From assembly GCF_014195535.1 (NCBI RefSeq), contig NZ_JACIBY010000001.1:809748-873747 (forward strand): a DNA stretch of 64,000 nucleotides, in the 5' to 3' direction. This DNA comes from Runella defluvii. Lineage in GTDB: Bacteria > Bacteroidota > Bacteroidia > Cytophagales > Spirosomataceae. Shown here one piece after another: positions 46,845-58,000 of the stretch (positions within the stretch are counted from its first letter, which is position 1; every line of letters begins with the position of its first letter). Position numbers and translations under genes: made by a program. Below the pieces are notes generated by a model. The model had not been told where the DNA came from. It saw only the letters and a program-made list of their open reading frames with translations, and did no database searches.

Positions 46845-47132
46845 CAAGGCCAAAGGAATAAAAATTTTGATAGGCCAACTTAGTTTTTTATGATTTGTGT
46901 TTTTGTGTTATAAAGCATGTCTTTGTTAAGGTTAATTTGTTGAAATAGAGTGATGTATGTTTTTATGGTATATACTTGTTTGTGGTGTATGAGGCATTTT
47001 TTTCTTGTTTCTGGTAGTTTAAAAAAGAAAAGAAGTGGTATATAGTCTTATTTGGGATATTGAGAATGCTATTTTGGCACAATTGTTGATTTTGGCAACG
47101 TGAAAATCTATTCTCAATGTTGTGTTTAGCCG
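46845..47132. other. AT-rich gap without a recognised gene
   Basis: The stretch between the thioredoxin promoter region and the TPR gene is AT-rich. The only open frame (leftward, 46963-47193) is low-complexity and overlaps the TPR start. It may hold the TPR promoter; no clear -7 box was found. Confidence 0.5.
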
Positions 47133-48791
47133 ATGATAGTATATACCTCTGTTGATAGTGTCCCTCAACTGCAAAAATGTCGCTTAAAGGCATTTTTGAT
47201 TAGAACTATCCTATCCTACGTTACCTTGGGAGGGGTTGGGGCTTGCCAACAAAAGAGAGAAACAGCGAAAGGGGATATTCTTAGTGTTAAAAATAGTATT
47301 CCGTTGTGTGTTGGAGGTGGGGGTTCAAGAGATATACTGAAAAACATAACAAAACCAGTCTTTAGAACGGGAATAGGAAATAGCCATTTAGTAATTACGA
47401 CCAAAAGCAAAGAAGCCCAACGATGGTTTGACCAAGGGCTCAATCATCTACACGGTTTTTGGCACCTCGAAGCGTATCGGGCGTTTCAGCAAGTGGTTGA
47501 AAATGACCCTGATTGCGCCATGGGATATTGGGGGATTGCCCTTTGTCGGCCAGGTTTTGGGGGAGATGATAAAAGCGTTTGGCAAGAAGCTATCGAGAAA
47601 GCAACGACATTGTCGGGGACAGTTTCTTCCGTAGAAAAAGATTTTATCAAGGCAGCAGCAGTACTTGTCAACCAAGGATTGACCGAAACAACACTCCAAG
47701 TTTTTAAAAAACTATACCAAACCTACCCCGACGAACCCGAGGCCATTGCGTGGGCGTCGATTATGCTGCGCCAACACGAAAAAGAGGCGAGCCAACAAGA
47801 AGCGATTCAATTGCTCGAAAAATCAATGCGTCGGTTTCCCAAAAACGTGGCGTTGATGCACTACTATATTCATGTTATGGAGCTGCGTCAAGAATTTGCG
47901 AAAGCCATCCCTGTTGCCGAGCAAATGGTGAAAATAGCCCCCAATGCCCCGCACATTACGCACATGCCAGGGCATTTATACTATTTGAAGGGGAGTTATG
48001 AAAAAGCAATAAGCGCTTACGCCAAAGCAAAAAAACAAGAAACCGACTACCATATTTCAGAAAAGATTCCCTTTTCGGCCAATCAAAACTACGTACATAA
48101 TCTTCATTTTTTAGCGGTAGCCCAAGCCGAAGCAGGAGACGAAAAAGGAGCGCTTGAAACCGCGACTTCACTGGCCAACGTCACTCCCGAAACGCAACCC
48201 ATCAACGAAGGCGCTGCAATAATGCTGCACTATGAAGGTAAAGTTTTACCCGCGTGGGTTCATATTCGTTTTGGGGAATGGCAAAAAGCAGTGGCGTACC
48301 TCGAAACGCTTCTCAACGCTTCGCAGCGTCCGATTCAGCATTCATTGGTGGCAAATTATTACCAAACCCTGCGTTTGTATTGCCTCGGGATGCAGGCTGT
48401 GCAGCAGCAGAGACTCCAAGACGCCAACCAATACGGCATGGAATTGAGCCAGTTGATGCACCAATACGAACAACAAGGTGCGACAAGGCAGGCAACGGCT
48501 GAGTTTAAGAGCATCAATGAAACCTACGATATTATGAACATGATGCGCTACGAATTGGCGGGCTGGGTGGACAACATGGACAAAACCCAACCTTTCAACG
48601 AGGCGGCTTGGAAGGAAGCTTTAAGCCTCCAAAGCGCCATCAAATACGACGAACCGCCGCGCCTGATGGCGCCCGTAGAGGAGCAATTAGCATTGCTTCG
48701 AAAATTTCGAGGAGAACAGACAGCGTATCGTCAAGCCAAACAACAAGCATTGCAAAAAAGACCCAATAGCCGATTGATTGATCTTATCTGA
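47133..48791 (+). CDS. Tetratricopeptide-repeat lipoprotein
   Basis: The 552-residue protein has a lipoprotein-like signal (hydrophobic run then GGVGAC, Cys about residue 38) and many TPR helices from about residue 90 onward, starting AQRWFDQGLNHLHGFWHLEAYRAF. The long region before the signal suggests the true start may be later than 47133, but no good alternative ATG precedes the hydrophobic run. TPR lipoproteins of this type act as periplasmic or surface scaffolds. Its partner is not evident; two giant surface proteins follow. Confidence 0.78.
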   Translation: MIVYTSVDSVPQLQKCRLKAFLIRTILSYVTLGGVGACQQKRETAKGDILSVKNSIPLCVGGGGSRDILKNITKPVFRTGIGNSHLVITTKSKEAQRWFDQGLNHLHGFWHLEAYRAFQQVVENDPDCAMGYWGIALCRPGFGGDDKSVWQEAIEKATTLSGTVSSVEKDFIKAAAVLVNQGLTETTLQVFKKLYQTYPDEPEAIAWASIMLRQHEKEASQQEAIQLLEKSMRRFPKNVALMHYYIHVMELRQEFAKAIPVAEQMVKIAPNAPHITHMPGHLYYLKGSYEKAISAYAKAKKQETDYHISEKIPFSANQNYVHNLHFLAVAQAEAGDEKGALETATSLANVTPETQPINEGAAIMLHYEGKVLPAWVHIRFGEWQKAVAYLETLLNASQRPIQHSLVANYYQTLRLYCLGMQAVQQQRLQDANQYGMELSQLMHQYEQQGATRQATAEFKSINETYDIMNMMRYELAGWVDNMDKTQPFNEAAWKEALSLQSAIKYDEPPRLMAPVEEQLALLRKFRGEQTAYRQAKQQALQKRPNSRLIDLI

Positions 48792-48839
48792 CACTGTGAA
48801 AGAAGCGTATTATAAACCATATTAATTCAAATAAATGTT

Positions 48840-51800
48840 ATGAGAACCCATGTTTTACTCAAAAACAGCTACAAAGGATTCTTATATGTCATACAGGTGA
48901 TGCTGGTGGCGTGTTTGGGGATGTTGATGGGCTGGCCATTGGTTTCCTATGCCAATTCTTCCCCCAAAAAAGCCGCTCCGATGGTGGCTAATCCTTCCTG
49001 TAATGCCAATTGGAACTTAGCTGCCAATAAAACAAGCATTACCATTACCTCCGAATTGACGTTGAGTAGCGGTGCTTTTTCGGGCTTACTCGATGCTAAT
49101 ACCTCAACTGCGGCTGCTACCTTTACGAATAGCCAAGCCATTGCGGGGAAGGTAGTGTATAAGTTTGTATATCCTTCTGGGGCAATCATTAACGGTATCG
49201 AAATTATAACGGGTTCTCCGCTTAACAACGGTGCTACCTACCGCGTGGAAGGGAGTAACAACGGCACTGATTGGACAGACTTAACAGGAACGCTTACGTA
49301 TTCAACGACTACCACCGCAGGCGCGTACGGGTCAGCGGTGGTTTCTCGTAAATTTCCGATTGTTAACAACCTTACGGCCTACGTTCAGTATCGAATCTGG
49401 GGGATTTCGGGTACAACCGCGAGTAACGCAACACACGAATTATACTTTGGTAGCCCCGCGTTTACGTCGGGTCTATCGGACATTGATAACAACTATGGGG
49501 CAAGTACAGCAACTACCGCCGACGACCAAATTATTTTTAAACTGAATCCGACGGGTGCGGCATCAGGTGCTACTTACAGCGTGTCGGTTTCGAGTGGTTC
49601 AGTCACACCTTCAACGGGCACGTTTGGAGCGACTACGTCATTTGCCCTTCAGGCAGGCTCAGCAGGGGCAGGAAATGTGACGTTGACCATCACACCCACT
49701 GCAAGTGCATGCGACATTACCGAAACCATCGTTGACCCAGGCGTGACTCCCTACATAGATACTGATGGCGATGGCATTGGAAATAAATACGATTTGGACG
49801 ATGACAACGACGGAATCTTGGATACCGTCGAAGACGCGTATTGTGGAGCGGTGAATTATAATACGAACCTCACCAATAAAGCCAAGTTACAAGTGTCAAC
49901 GGATGCCGCAGTTACAGGAAGTATTAGCGTGTTATTGGATGGAAATATCACCAATAATTCATTTTATTATACGGGAACAGCTCAAGCGGTGGCAGGGAAA
50001 ACCTACGTTCGAGTTGACTTTGTGAAGCCTACCTTATTAAAAGGAATGGAGCTGGCGGTGGGAGCGTATCTTTTTTCCAATGGAGCCGTGATAAAAGTGC
50101 AAGGAAGTAATGATGGTACCAATTGGACGGACATTATTTCTTCGACGCGTACAGCGACTACTGCGGCTTGTGCTTACGGCACATGTACCGATGCCGAAAC
50201 TTTTCCCTTTGCCGCCAATACAACGGCTTACAAGTCATATCGTTTGTTAGGGGTGTCAGGGACGTCTCGATCTACGCCTTGGATCAATGAATTGTTTGTC
50301 AACACCGCCGTTCAAAGTGTGTGTGATTTTGACGGTGATGGCATTGCCAATAGCCTAGATCTAGATTCAGACAACGACGGGATTCCCGACAACGTTGAAG
50401 CCCAACCTACCCTTACTTACGTTGCCTCAAATGCGGATAACGCTGCTACTTATACAACCAATAATGGTGTAAACTCCGCGTATTTAGGTGGATTGACACC
50501 GCTAGATACTGACGCCGATGGTTGCGAAGATTTTTTGGATACCGACTCAGACGGAGATTTAGAGTTAGATAAAGTAGAGTCGGGTTTGACTTTCAATGGA
50601 GTGCCTGGTTTGAATGGTTTGGACAGTGGCTCAGAAACCGCCGATACCTATGCCGATGTCAACGGGATTGTCGATGTACCTAAAAATGTACTGGCAAGTT
50701 CAAATCCTGGCGTAAGTGAAGTCAAATACCGCGAAATTCCACCATTGAAGCGAACGATTACAGTATGCTATAGAACAGGAAAAGACTATGGTATTGGAGG
50801 GGCGCAACGCACAGACGCTGCTACTAAACTGCTCAGTGCTGCCAACTTTAGCCTAACAGGTACTTCTACTTTTACCTTTAAATTAGTCCCCTTTACGGTG
50901 GCCTTTACCAAAACAGGGCTCGAAGCAGCGGGTTGCCAAATTGTGGATTTGGGGATTGACAATACCGACGCAGGTGGAGCAACAGGTGCTTACACTGCGG
51001 CCGAAAAAACAGAACTTAATAACTGGAATGCCGCTTCTAAAAGCAACGTGATTTTAGCCTTCCAGAACTATGCAGGCGTGTTTGTGTCGGGATATACAGG
51101 GGTATCAGGTAATACTAACCCCAACGCCCTAACTACATTGGGAGAATCTGTTATCAGTGGTCCGTTTGGTAGTGTGGCAGGGTTCAACCAAGGAGGTGGA
51201 TATACTGGCTCGTACTCAGCCATTCCAGCTTCTGCTTGCGTGATTGTACAAGATAATGCCAGTCCCACCAAAAGAACGACGGGGGTTATTGACAAAACTA
51301 CCAATGATATTTATTTGGCGGATGTTGACTTGATTACCGAATTAGGTGGGCTAACGACTGGAAGTACAATAACAAGTAATACCGATAAGTTTTTTGCCAA
51401 CCTATATCATTCGTTGGCCAAGCTAGTCGTGTTTGCTCCAACCGATCCTTGTACTTATTTTAGTTGTGTGGCGGGTGAAAATTCTCCTACCCTAAGCAGC
51501 ACCTCAATTTCTGGCTCGGGCTCGGTAAATCTTTCAACGATTACTGCTTCTAATTTACCTGCAAGTACGACGCTGACATGGCATACTGGTACGCCCGCAA
51601 CCACGGCCAACAAGATTGCGAATCCAACGACTTACGCTACCTCAGGAACGGTATATGCGGCCTTTTTTGATGGAACTTCAAACTGTTATTCGGGGGCTGG
51701 AGTTGCTACTACGGCGGTTAATGTAACCATTACGGCGGCGGCACCTCAAGCTAATTTGAGCGTAACTATTGCTCCTCCAACCTCTAAGACAGGTGCGCAA

Positions 51801-52013
51801 GGCGAGCAGCTTACTTACACTGTTACGCTTACCAATGCAGGCCCAGCCACCGCCACCAACGTGATTGTATCTGTGCCCATTCCAGAGCCTGCGGCCTCGT
51901 TGCTAACGGTGTCACCCGCTTCGGGGACGTATAATAGCACAACAAAACAATGGACGGTGCCAAGCCTAGCAGTGGGAAATACAACACTGACTTTCACCTT
52001 AAAAGTAAACTAA
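48840..52013 (+). CDS. Secreted surface protein with F5/8-like, thrombospondin-type-3 and DUF11 domains
   Basis: The 1057-residue protein has a signal peptide (about 1-39), two discoidin-like segments (about 60-200 and 340-490, each with VEGSNNGTDWTDL- or KVQGSNDGTNWTDI-like strands), calcium-binding DxDGDGI repeats (about 307-335, 496-525 and 557-580) and a C-terminal DUF11 domain (about 965-1057). No gliding-type C-terminal sorting domain is visible, and it stops soon after DUF11. The giant DUF11 protein begins 35 nt later, so they are likely cotranscribed and may have arisen by splitting of one longer gene. Confidence 0.8.
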   Translation: MRTHVLLKNSYKGFLYVIQVMLVACLGMLMGWPLVSYANSSPKKAAPMVANPSCNANWNLAANKTSITITSELTLSSGAFSGLLDANTSTAAATFTNSQAIAGKVVYKFVYPSGAIINGIEIITGSPLNNGATYRVEGSNNGTDWTDLTGTLTYSTTTTAGAYGSAVVSRKFPIVNNLTAYVQYRIWGISGTTASNATHELYFGSPAFTSGLSDIDNNYGASTATTADDQIIFKLNPTGAASGATYSVSVSSGSVTPSTGTFGATTSFALQAGSAGAGNVTLTITPTASACDITETIVDPGVTPYIDTDGDGIGNKYDLDDDNDGILDTVEDAYCGAVNYNTNLTNKAKLQVSTDAAVTGSISVLLDGNITNNSFYYTGTAQAVAGKTYVRVDFVKPTLLKGMELAVGAYLFSNGAVIKVQGSNDGTNWTDIISSTRTATTAACAYGTCTDAETFPFAANTTAYKSYRLLGVSGTSRSTPWINELFVNTAVQSVCDFDGDGIANSLDLDSDNDGIPDNVEAQPTLTYVASNADNAATYTTNNGVNSAYLGGLTPLDTDADGCEDFLDTDSDGDLELDKVESGLTFNGVPGLNGLDSGSETADTYADVNGIVDVPKNVLASSNPGVSEVKYREIPPLKRTITVCYRTGKDYGIGGAQRTDAATKLLSAANFSLTGTSTFTFKLVPFTVAFTKTGLEAAGCQIVDLGIDNTDAGGATGAYTAAEKTELNNWNAASKSNVILAFQNYAGVFVSGYTGVSGNTNPNALTTLGESVISGPFGSVAGFNQGGGYTGSYSAIPASACVIVQDNASPTKRTTGVIDKTTNDIYLADVDLITELGGLTTGSTITSNTDKFFANLYHSLAKLVVFAPTDPCTYFSCVAGENSPTLSSTSISGSGSVNLSTITASNLPASTTLTWHTGTPATTANKIANPTTYATSGTVYAAFFDGTSNCYSGAGVATTAVNVTITAAAPQANLSVTIAPPTSKTGAQGEQLTYTVTLTNAGPATATNVIVSVPIPEPAASLLTVSPASGTYNSTTKQWTVPSLAVGNTTLTFTLKVN

Positions 52014-52048
52014 TCGCTCACAACATATTTCTGAAACTCAACCATCGG

Positions 52049-55000
52049 ATGAAACAGTTTTTTACGCTCATCGTAGTCCTAGGAATCATGTGTGGGATGA
52101 TTTCCACGCAGCTTCAGGCACAATGCAATAGTTCTGCTCCTTCGGTACTCGCCAAATGGGATTTTAACTCTGGTACAGCCCAATGTAACGGCGCTGTGCC
52201 TTCTACCAAAGGCTGGTTGTACAAGCAAACTGTACCTATTCTTGCCCAAAATAAAAATACCTTTTGCCCCAACTCAAACAGCGGGTGTGGACAGGCGCTA
52301 CTTGGCTCGAAAGGATTTAGTAACACCAACGACTTCGCCAATGCACTTTGTTTGTCGGGATATTGGCGCCCTGGTACCAATATCTATGCAGTTTCGGAAG
52401 GGTGGCAGCCCAAAGAAACCGTTTTTAAACCTGAAATTGGCGGTAATATCTATGTGGAATACAAATTGCCCGCAGGAAAGTCAGGTACGCTAACCAGTTT
52501 TTCGGTTAAATTGATTCAAAAACAGTATAATGGTACGTCCATTCCTTACGAAAAGCAAGGGGTGGGTGTATATCGAAATGGAGTATTGGTTTATAACCAA
52601 ACCCAAAATGTAGCGGCATCCAACGTTAACGGAACACCTTTTACGTTTTCATTCCCCAACACCGCTGATTTTAACTCAGATGGTTCGGCCGAGGTAACTT
52701 GGACGGTTGTGTTTGGTTTGGTTAATCGACTAATTGAAAATGGAAGTTGGGGGTCAGTCAAAGTTGGCCCTGTCATTGGTTATGATGATATATGTTTGAA
52801 TGGAACATGCGGTGGCGGTGGCCCTGTGCCCGTAGCTGCTATTACGCCAGCAACTTGTGGCGCTACCAGTCCCAACAACGATGGCAAAATAACATTGTCG
52901 AATTTTGGCGCAACGGATAAGTACGATTACGTCATCGGTACTACTTACACGGGTTCTCAGACGTACGCTACTGCCACGGCGATTCCAGCGGGTGGTGTCA
53001 TTGCCAGTGCCTTGCCTAACCCCGCTTCGGCAACCACCTATACGGTTCGGGTGTTTAACTCAGGAGGATGTACCACTGATTTACAGGTAGTGCTTAATCC
53101 AACAAGCTGCCCATCGGGCGCGTGTACAAAACCCACTGCTACCTTGACGCCAACGCCAGCAACTTGTACGGGAACAAGCTCAAACAGCAATGCAAGTATT
53201 GCTATTTCGGGAGTTACCAATGGCAATAAAGTGGGGGTTTCTTTGGGGGGAACGTATTCGGGAACAACATATGCTGCGGCACAAACCTTGACGGGTGGAG
53301 CTTACACATTCAGTAGTTTGCCCAATCCGAATGGTAACCAACTTTATACGGTACGTGTTTTTAACGCTTCTAATGATTGTTACCAAGATTTTCCTGTAAC
53401 TCTTGCCGAAACCGATTGTGGATGCAAGAAAATGGTGGTACAGGTAGTATCGGCCGATCAAGCTGATCCCAATTCTACCCCTAATAATAATAACACAAGT
53501 GAAGATGACTTAGCTACCTACGAGGTTTGTAAAAGCCCAACATTCATTGACTTGAAGTTGACCAAAACGGTGAACCCGACCAACGGGGTGACGTGTCCCG
53601 TAAGCTCAGACTTTGTTTGGACTTTGACCCTGACCAATGAGGGAACAATGACCGCTACTAACATTCAGGTAGTGGATAATATGCCACTCGAATTGTTGGT
53701 GTTGGGCAGTAACCCAGCTTCTGGAACGACCTATAACCCTATTGGTGGGTGGATTGTACCAAGCTTGGCGGCCAATGCGTCGGTGACGCTGACCATTACA
53801 ACCAAGGCGACAAAAGCAGGGTCGTTTACCAACTGTGCGTGGGTAAATACAGCTTTCCCGCTGAACGACCCCGATTCAACGCCAGGTAATGCTCCAGCCT
53901 TGAACGAAGATGACGACGATTGTGCTACCATCACTGTCACAGGGCCAAACGTGCCAACTATTACCAAGGAGTTTAGCCCGTCGTCGGCCAAGCCAGGAAC
54001 ACCTGTTCGTTTGACACTCAAGATTAACAACAACGAAACAACGCCAATTACGTTGACTTCGACGTTTGTGGATAATCTTCCAAGTAGCCCAGCGCAAATG
54101 ACCGTTGCTGCCAACCCCAACGTAAGTGTCAACAACGCAACGCCTGTCATTGCGGCTGCGGGAAGTAACGTGATTTTTATTCCAAACGGTACTTCGCTTC
54201 CGCCAGGTCTTACTCAGATTCAGGTAGATGTGATTGTGCCAGCGGAGGGGATTTATTGTAACAAATTAGTGCCAGGGGCACTTCAAACTAGCTCTTGTAG
54301 CACGATAGATACCACCGAAGCATGTATTGAATTTAAAAATTCATACATCGCGGCTCCATTATTGAAAAAAGCGTTTGCTCCTGCAATGGTACAAACCAAC
54401 CAAAATAGTACCCTGACCATCACCATCGAGAACCGAAACAGTACGCCTATTACGCTCGGACAAGATTTCAAGGACGAATTGCCAGCGGGGGTAGTATTGG
54501 CAGGGGTGGCTACAGGAACGTGTGCGACTATCAGTACTTTTAGCAGTACTAACGAAGTAGGGTTGACCTCGGGCTCAACGATTGCCCCAGGTACCTGCAC
54601 CATTATCGTTCCTGTGACCAGCGCAACGGCGGGCGATTACTGCAATACGATTCCGATGAATGCCATGATTGGTACTGTAAGCAATGGTAGCATTCCTGTA
54701 ATGACAGGCAACGAAGACATTGCGGAAGCGTGTTTGAAAGTAGTACCTAATCCTATCTTTGACTTGGCATTACGTAAAACGTTGGCCCCAGGACAGGATT
54801 CGATAGTGACCCTAGGAGCAACGGTTAACTACAGGATTCGCCTCTTTAACCAAGGAACGGTAGATGCGACCAATATCCAAGTCACCGATTATATTCCAAC
54901 GGGAATGAGCCTTCCGACAAGCACTCAATGGGCGGCAACGGCAGGGAAAGCAACGCTGATTACGCCATTACCATTGCTAAAAGCAGGTCGTGATACTACT

Positions 55001-58000
55001 TTGTCAATTAGCTTAACGGTAGAAAATACGGCAACGGGCGATTTGGTCAACCGTTCGGAAATCAGTGCCGCTACGGGCGGAACAGACATTGATAGTACAC
55101 CAGACGATAATCCAGCCAACGACGCGGGAGGGAAAGAACGGAGCCCAAGCGACGATAGCATTTACGGAAACGGCACAGGAAATCCTAGCGAAGTCAGTGC
55201 CTTGAGCGACGAAGACGATGCTGACCCCGCAGTAGTAAAAGTGGGTGAAGTCTGCTCAACGGCCAAAATGGCAGTGGGGATTATTCTTGCTCCTCAAAGC
55301 ATTCGTACCCAAAACGATATTGTTTCGGTTACGTTTGGTGTGGTTAACAACGGTTCTACAGTTTTATCAAACGTAACTTTTGAAGGAACGTATAAACTTT
55401 TCAAAGGAAGTGTTGGCGCACCAACGGTATTGACCGTTACGAAAAGCGGCGATGTCAACAACGATGGCATCATGCAGCCGCTTGAGTCGTGGTTATTTAC
55501 GGCGACCATGACCAACACTCCTTACAATCCTGGGGATGTATTTTTGATTTGTGGTTTTGCCAAAGGATTGTGCGGTACGGATACCATCAAGGCAGGAAAT
55601 GCCGACCTATTATTTACCGCAGGCGTGAACATGGACGTAGAAATTACCAACGACTGCGTGAAACCTGGCGAGTTTGTAGAGGCTGATTTGATTGCCCGCT
55701 TGCTCATCGACGAAGATGCGGCCCAAAACCCAGGTACAGCCAACGTCGGAGGTATTACGATTACGTTGCCCAAACGCCGTTTTGAAGCGCGTAACATGCG
55801 TATCACGTCGCCGTTGTTGAACGGAGGAGCTGCATTTGATCCATTTAATCCACCCGTAGGTCTGACCATCCAAACTGTTACCGACCAAGGTGGGGCTGAT
55901 GGAGGCCGCAATACGTCAAATATTTTGGACGAAGGCGATGCTGTTAATACAGCGCGCAAGCCTTGTTCGGCTTTGGGACAAAACGATGTCAACTGTGATT
56001 TCCCTGATTGGGTATTTAAGGTAAAAATTCAAGTGCCTGCCAATTATACAGGCGATAAGTTTATCGTAGAAGCAAAAGATGATTTTGACTTGTACGAAGC
56101 CAAAGAAGACCCCGCAGGAAGTGGAACATTCACGGCGTTTAGTAGCATTGGTGCTGCTACGGAGTCAGATAAAGATACCATCAATATCAAACCAAACGCA
56201 GGCCCTGACCAAACCTTGGCCTGTAGCAACGGCAGCTTACCAGCGACTGTGCAACTGACAGGAGCACCTGCCAATGGTACGTGGACGGCCTTGGCCGCCA
56301 ACCCAGCAGGAATGACCGTGAGCAGCGCAGGCTTAGTGACCATCACCAATGCCAATGCCCAAGGAAAAAGCTATGGCTTTGTTTATACGTTGAATAGCTG
56401 CAAAGATACTTTGCAAATAACGGCACCTGTTTGTTGCGTCAAGCCAGTCGCAGCGGTGAGTCCTAAAACCCAAACCATTTGCTCGGGAGCAACGGCCTCG
56501 GCTTACGCTGCAACGCCAAGTACGGGCGTAGAGTACAAGTGGTTCGGGCCATTGACCGATACAACGGGGGCATTTGGAACGGCTATTTCGGGTCAAACCA
56601 ACGCCAGCTTTACCCCAACAGGTACGGCGCTGACCATCGCAGGTACGAAGTATTTTGCGGTGATTGTCAATACAACAGGAAACACAACTTGTTCGGATAC
56701 CGCTTTTGTACAATTAATAGTTAATCCCAAACCTACACCTGTCAACTTTGCGGCAGCAAGTGTTTGTGTGGGAGCAGAAGTTACCTATCCCGACCCATCG
56801 GGTACGAATGGTACTTGGACGGGGCCTGGCGTGACGGATACAGGAACGGGTGCAACGGTGAATACTACGACGGCACTGACCCAGTTGGCAGCTACAGCGC
56901 CCAAAACGTTCTACATTTATTATACCCAAATCACAGCAGGTTGTACGCAAAAAGACAGTGCAGAAATTAACGTAAAAGCGCGTCCAGTCGTAACAATTTC
57001 GGGTCCAACGACGGTTTGCGAAACGGGTCTGCCAGTGAACTTTACGGGCTCGCCTGCGGGTGGAACGTTTACGCTTCCCCAAGGTTTCCCTGCGGGAGCA
57101 GCAACCCAAAATGGAAGTACGCTAACCTTGAACCCAGGGTTTAATATCGCAAGCCTTACCTTTAGTTACAGCTATACGGATGCAACGACAAACTGTTCAG
57201 CAAGTGCTAGTCATTCAATTACGGTGAGTCCAAAACCAAACGCAGGTCAAGACCAGACGTTGGCTTGTGCGAACCCATCGACGAACACGTTGACAACGAG
57301 CACGACCTTGTCGCCAAGTCCAGCGGGAGGAACGTGGGCACAATTGGGCACAACGCCTGTGGCAGCGACGATTTCGGGTAACAGTGTTTCAGGCATGACA
57401 ATCGCAGGGACGTATCAGTTTATTTATACAACCACGGCAGGTTGCAAAGATACGGTAGCGGTCATTGTCCAGCCATGTGCAGGTTGTGTGAAACCAAATG
57501 CTGGCCCTGACGCGGTAGCGGTATGTCAGCCAACGAGCACGTCGAAATTGACAGCAGTGACATCAGGTGGTACGTGGGCACCGATTGGTAGTCCAGCCAA
57601 CCCATCGTCTGCGAGTATCGACGCGAGTGGCAACATCACAGGCTTGTCAGCGGCGGGTATTTACAAGTTTGTGTATTCGGTAACATCGGGAGGACAAACG
57701 TGTACAGACACGGCGCAGGTGGAAGTGAAAGCCAAGCCAGTAATTGCCGACGGCAGCGCGACAATATGCGCGGGTGAGTCGGTGGACTTGATTTCTAAAA
57801 TTGTGAATTATAACACGTACCAAGGTCAAGTGTGGACAGTAGGAACGGCTAATGGGACGGTAGTAACCACGCCATCGTCGGTGAAACCAACGGGAACAAC
57901 GACCTATATCTTGGTAGCGCAAAATGCGGCAGGTTGCAAAGACACGGCCCAAGTGGTGGTGACAGTCAATCCAAAACCAAACGCAGGTCAAGACCAGACG

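Noticed and set aside
46963-47193. Leftward frame of 76 codons
   Set aside because: It is low-complexity, overlaps the start of the TPR gene and has no domain or promoter support.
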